64,000 nt of DNA, taken from Diabrotica undecimpunctata (Eukaryota; Arthropoda; Insecta; Coleoptera; Chrysomelidae). The notes under the pieces were generated by a model. The model saw only the letters and a list, made by a program, of their open reading frames with translations. It did not search any database and had not been told where the DNA came from. The DNA lies in contig NC_092806.1 in NCBI RefSeq assembly GCF_040954645.1, positions 114,682,458 to 114,746,457 on the forward strand, read 5' to 3'. Both the position numbers and the translations under genes were made by a program. Positions 33,223 through 45,019 of the stretch are shown piece after piece. Numbering within the stretch: the stretch's first letter is position 1; the number at the start of each line of letters is the position of its first letter.

Positions 33223-34547
33223 GTTCTTTTAATCTAATTAGTTATGGTGTGGTCAACGGATGGTCGTCGCCGTTTCTACCGTATCTAACCTCAGAATCTT
33301 CAACAATACCTGTAACTAATGAACAGGGATCATGGATAGCTGTAATGGGTGCAATGGGTTGCCCATTAGGTGCAATTTTAGGAAGTTATTTAGGAGATAC
33401 CTTAGGTAGAAAAAAATCAGTTCTTATGGTAGCTCCAATAGCGTTCTTAGGAAATATTTGGCTAGCTTTTGCAAATGATATTTGGATGTTATTTGCTATA
33501 AGATTTATTATTGGACTGGCAGATGGATTTAGTTTTACTGTATTTCCGGTATATATCGGAGAAATATCTTCTCCGGAAATTAGAGGATTCTTGTCCTCAC
33601 TTCCAACTTTAATGTTTCTCTTTGGTATTTTATTTATTAATATTATTGGTTCCATCTGGAGTATTTCTATCTGTGCTATAATATCATCAATTATTCCTCT
33701 ACTACACTTAATTACCTTTATATTTATGCCTGAATCACCATACTGGTATATTAAAGTTAAACGATACGATGACGCAGAAAAATCTTTGCAGATACTACGA
33801 GGAGAAAATGATGTTAAAAAACAATTAATGGTTATAAAAGAAACTATAAGGGAAGAGGAGGAAAGAGGTAAACCTAAATTTACTGATTTAATTACAGTTC
33901 CAAGTAACAGACGTGCGACTATTATTACTTTTCTTATAGTTTTACAAAACAAATCTTCTGCCAAAAGTCCTTTATTGTTTTTTACTAAAACCATATTTGA
34001 AAAAACTGGCAGTGATATTAGTCCGACAGTATCTACAATATCATACTCTGCAGTAGAAATGTTAATAGCTGCCCTAACATGTTTTTTCATTCTTGACAGA
34101 TTCGGCAAAAGAATCTTGTGTATAATTTCGACTACTGGGTGTATTATAACCCTTTTAGCTATAGGTATTTATTTCCAATTAGATGACATGAAGAGTGAAT
34201 TGCTTGCTTACTTAAATTGGTTGCCCCTAACGGCCCTAATTTTGTATAATATTTTTTATAACGTCGGTATATCCTTTGCTCCGTTTTGTTTCGCATGTGA
34301 GTTATTTCCAACAGGAGTCAGGGCTAATGCTCTTACGATGACTGAGTTGTCTATGTCCATTTGTACTGTAATATCAGGAAAAGCGTTTCATTGGCTAGAA
34401 AGTTATTACGGTTCATTTGCTATACCATTTTTTACGTTTTCGTTTCTAAGTTTATTTGTTTTCGTCTTTGTAATTAAGCTTACTCCCGAAACTAAAGGAA
34501 AGTCGTTGGAAGAAATTCAGCTATTTTTGAAAAGTAAAACAAAATAG
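33223..34547 (+). CDS. sugar transporter (Tret1-like), 3' terminal exon
   Basis: MFS sugar porter exon opening after acceptor TTCCATTTTAG/ (AG 33221-33222); two bases complete a codon, so the intron is phase 1. The translation runs SFNLISYGVVNGWSSPFLPY to TAG at 34545. Counting from the GTG at 33249: GDTLGRKK 49-56 (loop 2-3), IGEISSPEIRG 103-113, PESPYW 161-166, LDRFGKR 282-288, CELFPTGVRA 350-359, PETKGKSLEEI 413-423. It would carry trehalose or another sugar across the plasma membrane in about 12 helices. Odd: the helix-7 sugar motif QQ-x-x-GIN is replaced by LQNKSSAKS (232-240), and GPxPW by FAPF (343-346). The frame is intact, so it is likely a divergent functional member. The first exon was not found. 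Confidence 0.9.
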
Positions 34548-35620
34548 AATACAATACAACTTTGTACTTTTATATTGTTTTATATTGACAATATATTTAT
34601 TGATAAAAAGGTGTTAGTATTTTTAATCTCAAGTTAATTACGGTATTATGAATACTAAAATAACGTTCAGATAAAACAAGTTCACAAGTTTAGAAACTCA
34701 GAAATAGCACCAAATGATAAGTGGGATCCAGGTATAGAAATAAAAACACGAATAGAACAGGCTAGGAACGTGTACAATAAATGGAAACAAATTATGTATA
34801 GGTACCCAACTGTGATTAGACATCTGAATTAGAGTTATTAAATACTACGTTTAGTCTGTCTCTCTGTGTGGAGTTGACGTTTGGACTCTAAAATTAAATA
34901 CTATGTGTCCTTATTAAAAGCCTTTGAAATATGGCAATATTGTCACATAATAAGAAATGAAAAATATAACTTGCTAAGACTAATAAAATAAAAATAGAAG
35001 ACCGCCTCCCTTTGCACTTATATGTTCCCTTATGGGGGACGTCACTCATTTTATCGTTGCGCTCGTATGTCCCCATATAGGGGACATCGTATTTTTAACT
35101 TCCCGTTCGCTCAGTCATTAAGTGAAATAATCACAGGCGAGGGTCTATTAGTATGTTTTATATAAGCAATATTTTATATAAAATAAATAAATTCAACAAG
35201 ATAAATGCGTTATGGAATATCTACATATGTTTATCTCATTTACACTCTTTCAAGTATGTATACACGTTCCCTTTAGGCTTTAGGGCTACTAATTTAGTTT
35301 AGTATCTTAACGAACACCACCCGAGACGGTTCTGTGTTATAGCTTTACATTATTCTTACTTTATAATTTTTTATTTTCTTTCGTCGCAATGGCTAAGCTA
35401 CATTTACAAGCAGACGAAGAAACGAAGCACTAATCCTACCAATTTTCTGCAGTTACATGAATCGCTATGCAACTTTCTGCAATCGTTTCAGGCAAGTTTT
35501 AGGAAACTTTGTAAACAAAATTCATAGCGGTAAAATAAAAATTGCATTTGGTGCGTAAGAAAAATGCATTTTAAAAGTACATAGAAAATTAAAAATTTGT
35601 AGCTCGGAAAATATCAACAG
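34548..35620. other. 3' UTR and unannotated DNA
   Basis: AATAAA near 34739 is a possible polyadenylation signal for the transporter. Two related words, TATGTTCCCTTATGGGGGAC (about 35021) and GTCCCCATATAGGGGAC (about 35069), the second a 6-bp-arm hairpin, form a local repeat. No gene seen. Confidence 0.4.
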
Positions 35621-35629
35621 CAATAAGTT

Positions 35630-36240
35630 CAATTTTGTTACTCGGGGGTTTTCGAGGTTGCTAAACACGATTATGATAACGACGATGGTCCTCAAACTAC
35701 CTGGTGGACCGCGTCTTCTGGAGTATGTTAATTTCATTCTATAAACTAGTCAACGCTCATCACTCTGGGGTTTTCAAGATCGTTAAACATAAATATGATA
35801 ACTGAGATCTTCTTTGAGCTACCTGGTGCCCAGGTGGATCTCGTCTCCTAGAGTTTTATGTTATTCTTATTTGAAATCAGTTGAAAATGATTACTCTAAG
35901 GTTTGCGAGGTTGTTGAATATGAACATTATGACGGCGATGGTAGCTGGGCTACCTGGTGCTTAGGGTGGACCCCGTTTCCTAGAGTTTTATGTCATTTTC
36001 ATTCAAAATCAGTCGAAAGTCATTACTCGGGGTTTTCGAGATCACCGAACACGAATATTATAATAGAGATGGTTCTCGAGCTATCCGGTTCCGAGCGTGG
36101 AGCTCGTTTCCTAGAATTTTATGTTATTTTTATTCGAAATCAGTCGAAAGAAATTACCTTGAGGTTTTCGAGATTGCTGAACACGAATAGAATATTGTCC
36201 TTGATCTAGCTGGTGCCCAGGGTAAATCTTGTCTTTTGGA
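35630..36240. repeat. 131-bp satellite array, about 4.5 copies
   Basis: Successive units are marked by GGGGTTTTCGAG-type words at about 35641, 35763, 35894, 36025 and 36156 and by CTAGAGTTTTATGTTAT-type words at about 35721, 35848, 35980 and 36111. The period is about 131 bp. Units are diverged. The long open frame across it exists only because the repeat is short of stops. Confidence 0.85.
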
Positions 36241-36249
36241 GTTTTGGCC

Positions 36250-36719
36250 CACTTCCTGGATCACAAATAGTTAAATCACCAATTGACTGGGAATCAGTAG
36301 GCAATAAGGCTCTGCTGAGGTCCTCAACAACTAACTGGCAGACAGTCAAAAAGATTTTAAACTATGAAAAAGTAGCGTGGACAATAAACTCATGCGAGTC
36401 CCATAATCACCACAATAGGACGGTATATATCCAGTGTGTTTATAAAAGGGACCGGAACTTTTGTACAGCAGAATATGCATTGTACTCAAAAGAAGTGTAG
36501 CTTTTGGGTACATACCTAAAGCATAGAGAAAGAGTAACTTTCATACCTAAACCGGGGACAACAGGACGAGAAAAGGCAAGTCTCTAAGATATGTCATTCC
36601 TACAGAAGACTGAACTACTGATGATTTACAGTGGTATTGCAAAAGAAACCAGAGCCAAAGAAGTAGTCACCTTGTTAGTACACAGAAAATTTTTTCACCT
36701 AGTACAATAATATAAATAT
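36250..36719 (+). other. 5' part of the split LINE, poorly resolved
   Basis: Open stretches such as TTNWQTVKKILNYEKVAW (36330-36380) suggest coding origin, but no motif is certain. It leads into the endonuclease at 36720. Confidence 0.3.
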
Positions 36720-37168
36720 CTCCGAACGAATAGTAAGTGTAAAAGTAAAACTGGATGTCAAACCTCTGAGCGTAATAGCAATCTATGCACCGGAGAACAA
36801 CTTAGATACCACCACAAGGGAAAACTTCTACGCACACCTTCAGACTGTAATAAACGAGACCCCAAATGATGAATATATAAGCATTATAGGTGATTTTAAC
36901 GCTCGTGTTGGCAATGATAGGGTTCCAGGAATAAAACATCGATATAATGAAAATATCAGAAATAAAAACGGAGACCTCCTGACGGACCTCTGCAGCATAA
37001 ATGAAATACGTATTATTAATACATTTTTCCCTCACAAAAAACAATACAAATACACTTTTGAAAACAGTAGAGGACAAAGATCTATAAGAGACCATATTCT
37101 GTCGAATATATAGTTACACCCTCTCAAATCTTGGATGGTATTGTGCAAAATCCGAATGAAAACACATA
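36720..37168 (+). pseudogene. RTE-like LINE endonuclease, left part of a split LINE
   Basis: The + strand reads VKLDVKPLSVIAIYAPENN, SIIGDFNARVGNDRVPGIK near 36890, NENIRNKNGDL, FENSRGQRSIRDHIL near 37065 and, after stops, VLCKIRMKTHI at the junction. The GDFNARVGN motif carries the catalytic D and N of the endonuclease. The element is cut at 37170 by a pogo-type insertion and resumes at 39615. Confidence 0.85.
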
Positions 37169-37170
37169 TA

Positions 37171-39613
37171 GTAAAGGGAGGAGAGATAAACCACCTTTTA
37201 GAGAACTGAATCCTGTTTGTTTATTAAATAAACATCAGAATAGAAAAAAACTATGTAACATAACTTAACATTGGTATTTGTTTTGGTATAAATAAAAACT
37301 ATAAATTATAATTCTTAAACCTAAACAAAATATAATGCACTGGTACGTCATCGGTCCATCTCTCCTCAACTGTGGAGGTGAGATGGGCCACTAGGAGTAG
37401 GAGAGATGGACCCAGCTAAACCTTTTTCTTTTTAATAGCAAGATACCTTCCGCACTTGTTACAAAGATTAGCGAAGCCAGTACAAGTTTCATGTAACCAG
37501 CGCTAACAAAAAATACATTGTAACCTTTTTTTACATGTTTGGCGATAGTCCTCGTTGCACCCAACACACTCATTTGCAATATCACTCATGTTTTCATCAC
37601 CACTAGTGTCGCTTAGAGTAACATCTTTAAATAGTGACGATTCGCTTTGCTTTCTCTTATGTTTTTGTGTTTTTATAGGTTTTGAGCTTTTTTTAATCAA
37701 GGCATCCTTCTTAATTTTAATAAAGTCTTGAGCAGTAATCTCTCCAGATTTTTTACGAACTCTCTTTTTTGCTGCTGTCAATATACGCACGGGCGTTACC
37801 ACATCAAGAGCCTTTCCGGGAGTTATATATTCATCAGTGATTGATGACTTGTTTGAGCTACCGTGCAAGGATATTTTACCACTGATTCCAGAGGGACCTG
37901 GTTAAGGAGATTCTGATCTAACTGGAAAATTCATTGTTTCTGTTTCTGATGGGTGTGTGTCAAAAATGCATATTCTGGGATTATTAATGGAATAAACGGA
38001 TAAATTTCCTTGGATTTAAATGCAGAAGCCGCATTTTGAAGAGTTGCTGAGTTCTCCCATACTTTCCCTGAGAGTTTACCAAACTGAAGGCATTTTAGAA
38101 CCCTGTTTGTGTTATTCTGTACCATAAAACGACATTCAGTATAAAAGTTGCTTTTAAGGGACTTAAAAAAAACACGATCCAGAGTCTGTAGGTAATGTGT
38201 TGTGTGGAATGGCAAACAAAATAAAATTATTTCGTTTTGATCTGCAAATTCTAGTAGATCCAGGTTAATCGTATGGGATATGCGGCCATCTAATATTAAT
38301 AAGGTTTCACCTGGAGACTTTCTCGGCAAAAATTGTGTTTGTAACCATTCTAAGATAATATCACTGTTAACGTATGCTGATTTTTCCGATATCCTAATTT
38401 TCGAACCCAGTGGCATACCATAATGCCACTCGTCTTTTATATTTTTCCCCTTAAAAATGCAATATGGGGTCAAGAAAATCCCTTCTGCACTACATCAAGC
38501 TATTACACTGATCTTTTCACCTTTTTCCCCAGGGCTTACGTTAGGAACACATTTTGAACCTTTTTCTGCTAGAACTTGACTTGCTCTAGTATTCAGTTGT
38601 AATCCTGTTTCGTCAGTATTAAATATGTGTCTGGGTTTATCATAAAAATTATATTCGGTCATAATTCTCTCGAGATTAGAAAAATAGTTATCGACTGTTT
38701 CTTTGGAGATTCCTAAAGCTCGTGCAATTATGGTGTTCTCAGCTTTTCTAATTAAAATTTTAGCCATTTTTTAGAAGCTTTACCTAAAAGAAAACAATAA
38801 GTAACTCTCGTATCAGATTTATGAATTTAAAAATTTACCTTCTTCTACATTAAATTTATTTAGGATTCCTAATCGCTAAGCTAAATTAAAGGGCATGATT
38901 TTTACTTCAGTTCTGTTTAGTGCAAAGCCTGCTTTTTGTAGTTTTTTTTATATGGCTAACGATTTTAGTTTCAACAGCAGTTCCTAAAGAACAATCTGGA
39001 CCAAATCGGTTCATCTTATCCACATTGTTTGTTTTTATTCGACGTTTAAAAGTCGTTTTGGGTATTCCAAAAGCTTTGGCGACTTCATTACTACCCATAT
39101 CACCATGCTTTACGGCATCTACGGCATCACTTAGCTCCCTAGAGGTCCAGTTATCTGCGTTATCCAGTTTGCGAATATATTTATTGGACATAATCTTAAA
39201 ACAAAACTTACTGGTTAACTCTCCTCCTCGTAAGTGGTCCATCTAACCTCAAATAGGAGGACAGATTGACCAGCCCGTATTGCTTAAAATACGCAGACTA
39301 CAGCAGTAGTTCTTACTCTATAATACACATTTTAAATATAGTTCAATAATAAACTAACAAAGAATCAGTCAAACTTATCTGTTTTTACAAAAAATGAAAT
39401 TTAAAAAACTCAAATAAAATTATCATATGTGGCAGTTTCAATTATCGTAAATAACACTCCTACAAGTACGCACCGATGCGTTAAAACTGGCGTTTCTTAA
39501 GCAACTAACGTTAAACGATACAACAGAGTAGGATAGACTTGGCCTGTTGCCAAGCTTGGTCAGGTATACCTAGCGGATCGACTATCCTCCTGGTCCATCT
39601 CTCCTCCCTTTAC
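37171..39613 (-). mobile_element. pogo/Tigger-type DNA transposon inside a LINE
   Basis: The terminal inverted repeats share GTAAAGGGAGGAGAGAT (37171-37187 and 39597-39613). Related GGAGAGATGGACC words recur below each end (about 37400 and 39235-39260). Pogo elements use TA targets; TA precedes the left end and AT follows the right. The interrupted LINE resumes as TPEYSIKIKVKRLQDDS at about 39630, confirming insertion. The transposase is on the minus strand. Confidence 0.8.
37416..39242 (-). pseudogene. pogo-type transposase with C-terminal zinc finger
   Basis: From 39242 down: an HTH block (TSRELSDAVDAVKHGDMGSNEVAKAFGIP in part), a frame break near 38900, HIFNTDETGLQL (first catalytic D) near 38600, LLILDGRISH (second D) near 38290 and LPFHTTHYLQTLDRV (third D) near 38190. 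A Ser/Lys-rich linker follows, and finally CVGCNEDY...CKK...C..C, stop, RWLHETCTGFANLCNKC, a PHD-like cysteine/histidine finger ending with TAG at 37416-37418. DDE residues are present. It carries stops near 38480, 37925 and before RWLHE, so it is inactive. The finger fusion is known among jerky/pogo relatives. Confidence 0.85.
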
Positions 39614-39614
39614 A

Positions 39615-41150
39615 TGTGATAACAAAACACCAGAATACAGCATAAAGATAAAAGTCAAACGCTTACAGGATGACTCCACAAGATACCTATTCCAAAAAAG
39701 AATAATCGAAAAAAGCAGAAACACATATATCACAGAAAGTGACGGAGTCGAAGAAAGCGGGGGAAAAATTAAATCTAATATCTTAGCCTTGGCCAAGAAA
39801 GTTCTTGGTGAAAGAAATATAAATAAAAATAAATCGATCCCAAGGTGAAGAACTCCATGGTTTTGTACAGAAGTGAAGAAAGAATCTAAAGAAAAGCAAA
39901 AACCTTACTTGAAATACATGCCAATCAAAACACAAGAGGTATACCATAATTACAAGACAATTAGAAACGAAACACATGCACTTATAAGAAAAATAAATAA
40001 TAATCTCTAGGAACGCTTTTCGAAAATAATAGAACATTATTTTTTACGGTCTGCAAAAGGAAATATGGCGCTTTATAAAAGGCCAAAGAAAGAAGGTAAT
40101 TCTACCATTCAAAAAAGGAGATAAAAAACAGCCAGAAAACTACAGAGGTATAAACTTGTTAAATACTAGTAGAAATCACTAGAGTATAATAGACCAGCAT
40201 TTCTGTGTCTCAAAACTCTTCTGTGTAAAACTCTAAGATGTAATTCATCTTCTGTATAATAGAGAAGTTACCCTAAATATTATAAAAACTATCGAAAACA
40301 TCTACCAAAACAACAAAATGGAAGTCAGAATAGATGTACAACTACCAGAAACTATAGAAATAGGCAGCGGAATAAGACAAGGGGATTCATTGAGCCCCAT
40401 GCTCTTCAAGTTAATCATGGATGAAATCATCAAAAGCGTTAATAAAGGAAGACGATACAGAATGGAAAATAAAGACTTAAAAATACTGTGTTAGGCAGAC
40501 GACGCAATATTAATAGCCCAAGGTGAAGATAGTCTGCAAAGACTGGTCCACAGAATTAACATAAGAGCAAAAGAATTAAATATGACAATCTTACCTTAGA
40601 AAACTAAAACAATAATAGTCAGCAAAGAACCAACCAGATGTAAAATAGAAATTGATGGCATCAGTATTGAACAAGTAATGGAACTAAAATATCTGGGAAT
40701 TACACTGTCCAGCTATGGAGACCTGAACAAAAAAGTGAGAGTTCAAGTACAAAAATCAAATAGATTGGCAGGATGCCTTAATAACACTATATAGCAAAAC
40801 AGACACATTAATACTGAGATAAAGTCAAGAATTTATAAAGCCAGTGTAAGATTAATAATGACATATGCCTCAGAAACAAGACCCGACACAGCCATAACGC
40901 AAAGGCTACTGGAAACGGCAGAGATGAGAGTACTGAGAAGAATTACAAGAGATACGCTGAGAGTACGAAAGAGGAGTGAAGACATTAGAAGAAAATGTCA
41001 CGTACAATGTATAAATGAATGAACATAAAATCGGCAGATGTATCGAAAATAACGTAAAAGATGGAGTGACAACCTTCCATAGAGGTATTAATCTGTCAAT
41101 CAACAATCAGAATTGCTTATAAAGAAAAATAAGGAAGAAGAAGAAAAATA
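39615..41150 (+). pseudogene. RTE-like LINE RT, right part of the split LINE
   Basis: The + strand reads LQDDSTRYLFQKR, the linker VYHNYKTIRNET, RT blocks LPFKKGDKKQPENYRGI, GSGIRQGDSLSPMLFKLIM near 40370 and the catalytic box as C-stop-ADDAILIAQGED near 40495 (TAG replaces the Y of YADD). Then MELKYLGITLSSYGD and TYASETRPDT follow. The 3' end carries AAGGAAGAAGAAGAAAAAT (41120-41140), a GAA-type tail. Same family as the antisense copy at 9350-10990. Several stops; dead. Confidence 0.85.
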
Positions 41151-41592
41151 AAAATTTTACACACCAAACGATACTGTATCTAAGACAATTTGGCGGCAAA
41201 AAAGCTTCCAAAAACTAATATTTTCATCTTCATTATTTGAAATTGTAAAAAACTGTAAAATGATATTTAAATATTAACATTTGTTATCTAATTATTTTCG
41301 TAGATTAGTTTGAATTTTATAAATTTTATAATACTAAACTGTATAATTCCATTATTTTATTGTAGATTTACGTTTAAATTGCAAATATTTGCGAAGGTGT
41401 TAATTATTAAAGTACTTTGCAAATAAGTTTTTTTCTGGCGGTATTTGTTAAACAATACTTGACGTCCAATAGGCTAGCATCAGAAATATCTTTTAGATTT
41501 TTTTGCAGGTCTTTCTATTTCTTTCCTTTCATTTTCATATTATACATATTAATAAATTACTGTATTCTTTTGTATTTATTTCTTTTACTAGT

Positions 41593-42230
41593 TTTGTATA
41601 AAACTTAATGAGGTCGCTGGTTAAATGATATTCGATAAATAATAATAACGAAAAAATGAAAAAATTTGTTTGTAAATCAATTAGCGAAAAATAGCAAATA
41701 TAACGGTCAATAAATTAGGAAATTAACTGGTCTTACTCATTATTGATGTTTGTACAAAGAATATAGACTTACCTTTTGAAATATTGGAATCGTAGCCAAG
41801 GAAATCTCGTTGGTAGCGCGTCGGGGCGCCGGCCGACGCTCGATGGCGAAAACCTATCACACGAGGTCCGTTTGCTTCGCTGTCTTGAGATGAAGTGTCT
41901 TTAGATTGCAGGTCAGAAAAGAATCTTTTGGCCGTTGGGTAGAAGAGGGTACATCAATAAATCACCCTATTGTATTGTAATTGAGACCGTAATACGAAAC
42001 CGTACACTTGTGTGCATATTTGTGACACAGAATACAAAGGAGTCAAATTCTCCGCACTTAAACATAATACATGAGACAACCAGTTTAGCAATTTTACGAA
42101 ATAACCGGAAACAATATGTTTTACCAAAGTCGTTAGAATACATAGCATTATATTAGATCACATTACAGTACCGTAACAGAAATATTAATAGTAAAAATAT
42201 GAAAAGAAATAGTATATACTTTCCCAAACA
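41593..42230 (-). mobile_element. solo LTR, copy 3
   Basis: Colinear with copies 1 and 2 in reverse orientation, from GTTTTGTATAAAACTTAATG to TTTCCCAAACA. It is 638 bp, shorter by a few small deletions, and shows no clean target duplication, so one or both edges have decayed. Confidence 0.8.
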
Positions 42231-43309
42231 CTATCTATACAGGGTGTTTCATTAATGATTGGAAATATTTTAACTGTAGATTGCTGAGCTCAAAATATTG
42301 AGATTAAACCCAACTAACTTAATTAAAATATGGCTCTTTACTGAGATACTGGGTGTTTTATTTAAAAATTTGAAAACTTTTGTACGCAGTATTTTAAAAT
42401 TATTTGAGATATCCTTGTCAAACTTAGCCCGGAAGTAGAGGTACTGTACACCTTATTAAACTGTTAAAAAAACGTTTCTGGCTACTACCAGAGACGTACG
42501 ACAGAGAAAAGTGAAAGGTTTACCCCTCTCAAATTCTACACCACTGGCGAAATTGCTATTTCAACACAATTTTTTAATTCTCCAATACTTTCTATGTAAT
42601 GTACTTATTCGGAACGGTAAAGTCATTATTTTTGGAGATATTTGAAGTTAAATGAAGTAATGCGCCACAGTTATTTGGATTAATATATTAATTATGTCGG
42701 TGTTTTGGATCATAGACAGGACCGCCAAGAGGGATGAGCGGGCCCCGGTAAGAAGTGAAGAGCGGGCCCCCAGTAAAAAGTGAAGTGCAAAAAAAAATTG
42801 TTTAATGTTTACAGAAATAAAATTATCAATAATAAATAATAATTAACATTTCAAATAAAATATTCGTTAAATTTTGATTATATTTATAATAGTGGAAATA
42901 TTTATAATAAAGGTGCTTTTACCAAATCATCCTTAATACACCAAGTTGCGGGGCCAGTTAACCAACCCTGCTTCATTGTAGATCTCAGCATTTTTTATGG
43001 GAAAATACAACTGAAGGATCTTTCAGCTTCTGCGACTGCCACTGGCACACTGTGTACAAAATATTAACGTTAGGAAATAATGATTTCTATTTGAAATACT
43101 TAATTTTCTAAAGTAAATCTATTGGTGAAAATTAAGATTCACCAATATTATCCTTGTATATCGATTTCAAATGAAAAATTTTATTTATCAATTCTTCACT
43201 GATGTCTTCTTTATAAAACTCGCGCAATATCAATTTTTTCCTTTATATTGTCATCATCTTCATCTCGGAATTTTAACTATCAGTGATACAGTGATCAAAA
43301 AGAGTTCAA
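42231..43309. other. possible DNA-transposon end and local tandem repeat
   Basis: ACAGGGTGTTTCATTAATGA at 42240 resembles the terminal repeat of mariner/IS630-type elements, but no partner end or gene was found. At about 42735-42785 a 25-bp unit GAGCGGGCCCC(G/C)GTAA-AAGTGAA occurs twice. No gene seen. Confidence 0.35.
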
Positions 43310-44430
43310 TTGAATATTGACTAATAAGAAAACTGACTGGGAGAGCTTCAAAATAATCCTTGAACGCAAAATTAATCTTGCTGTGACATGGAGAAACACG
43401 AGGCAACTTGATGACGAATTAGAAGTTTTTATAAAAAATATCCAACAGATAGGTTGGCAAAATTCTCCCACAATAACTTCTAGAACAAAAGGGAACAATT
43501 ATCCAAAAGAAATCACAGAACTCATAGTAGAAAAAAGAAAGTTAAGAACAAAATGGCAGCAATACAGAGCTTCACGAGACAAAACTAGTCTAAATAATAC
43601 TACACAAAAACTAAAAAGGTAGATATAGAATATAAAAATTTCAACAATTGATTCCTTTTTAAGTAATTTAACAGCTGACCAGAACACGGATTATTCGTTA
43701 TTGAGGGCAACAAAAAGAATGAAGAGACCAATTATTCATTCTCCTCTTATTAAGTTGGAAAACGGCAACTGGGCTAGAAGTAACAAACAGTAGAACAGAA
43801 GTAACGATTTGCAGATTATTTAAAAAGCACGTTTAAATTCAACGACAATGTTGGTGAAGAACTGAGATGGAAAGAACCATTCCAAACCGAAGAAAGAATA
43901 ACGTTGACATCATTTAAAGAAGTATCAACAGAGATAAAAGAGAATATAAATCCCGATAAAGCTCCAGGATATGATCTCATTAACATTATTTAAAAAAATC
44001 CACCAAGAAAAGCCATAGTTAAGCTGACACATCTAATAAATGCTGCTTTTAGATTGAGATATGTTCCCAGACTCTGGAAAGTAGCCGAAGTCATTATGAT
44101 CGCCAAACCAGGTAAATCTCCTAATGATGTGACATCCTATCGACCAATATCACACCCTTCCGTTGATATCAAAACGATTTGAAAAACTTCTATTGAAAAG
44201 ATTAAAACCAATAATAGAAAAAAAATGTCTTATACCAAATCGTCAATTTGGTTTCAGAAATAAACATTATTGTATGAATAAATCATATAATAGAAAAAAC
44301 ATTAGAAAAAAGAAAGTCTGCTCTACAATCTTCTAAGACGTAGCACGGGCGTTTGATAAAGTCTGGCATGAGGGTTTAAACTATAAACTAAGAACGTTCA
44401 TGCCTAAACAATATTCAGAAATCTTCGAGC
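43310..44430 (+). pseudogene. Jockey-type LINE, RT N-terminal half
   Basis: The + strand reads KKTDWESFKIILERKINL near 43330, KRKLRTKWQQYRASRD near 43540, YSLLRATKRMKRP near 43700, FADYLK-equivalent and FQTEER near 43880, INPDKAPGYDLI near 43955, AAFRLRYVPRLWKVAEV near 44050, KPGKSPNDVTSYRPI near 44110, then NRQFGFRNKH and VARAFDKVWHEGL near 44350. This order fits Jockey/CR1-group LINEs. Frameshifts at about 43625, 43795 and 43990. The YADD part is missing because the element ends at a satellite monomer at 44428. Confidence 0.8.
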
Positions 44431-44500
44431 TACCTGTTGCCGAGGGAGGACTGCAGGTCCACCTAGAGTCTTATCTTATTGATCTGTATTGATTATTATC
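44428..44500. repeat. orphan satellite monomer piece
   Basis: CTTCGAGCTACCTGTTGCC, then CCACCTAGAGTCTTATCTTAT, matches the part of the 131-bp unit around 35810-35870. It starts exactly where the LINE coding sequence stops. Confidence 0.55.
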
Positions 44501-45019
44501 TCCCCTTAAAGTCATTTGGCTTGGTACTAGGCATTTTAAGCAATCAAAAAAGGATTCTCAATCAGTTACACAAAATTTAAAATTTAACTGACGAATTCAT
44601 TTCTCTATCACCTAACTTGGAAATTTTATCACTTGTTGTTCATTGCAAGATAAGTCGATATGTAAGAAAATAATGACTCCCAATAAACATATACAGGTAT
44701 TTACTTGTTTTTGTCACTCAGTATTAAATAAAGCCAGTTTGAGGGTGGTATTGAATGAAGTTTTTTACCTACTTAGTAACGTAGACTTATGAAATTGTGG
44801 AAATGGGAAGATTGTGCAATTGTAAGTTTTTTTTCATTTAATTAAAATATAGATTCACTAACTTTTTATGCGTATTTTTATATTTTTTTAATTAAATAAT
44901 TAAAATTTTTTAATTGTTTAATTTTTAATAAATTAAATTGTCTTAAGTAGGCATTAAATCTGGAAGCAAGTGGCGCAAAATAGAAGACACTGGATTGATT
45001 TGGGGGAGGTCTATGTCCA
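44501..45019. other. no recognisable gene
   Basis: AT-rich, no motif-bearing frame. Confidence 0.4.

Noticed and set aside
33386..34108. 240-codon open frame on the minus strand
   Set aside because: It lies entirely opposite the intact transporter exon, in its antisense frame, and shows no motif.
35814..36209. 131-codon open frame with repeated VLCYSYLKSVE-type segments
   Set aside because: The internal repeats are the 131-bp satellite translated; no gene signals.
35630..36240. CRISPR-like array
   Set aside because: Units are 131 bp, diverged throughout, with no constant-repeat and variable-spacer pattern; the genome is eukaryotic.
44660..44990. possible gene after the satellite monomer
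   Set aside because: No frame with recognisable composition; AT-rich tracts only.
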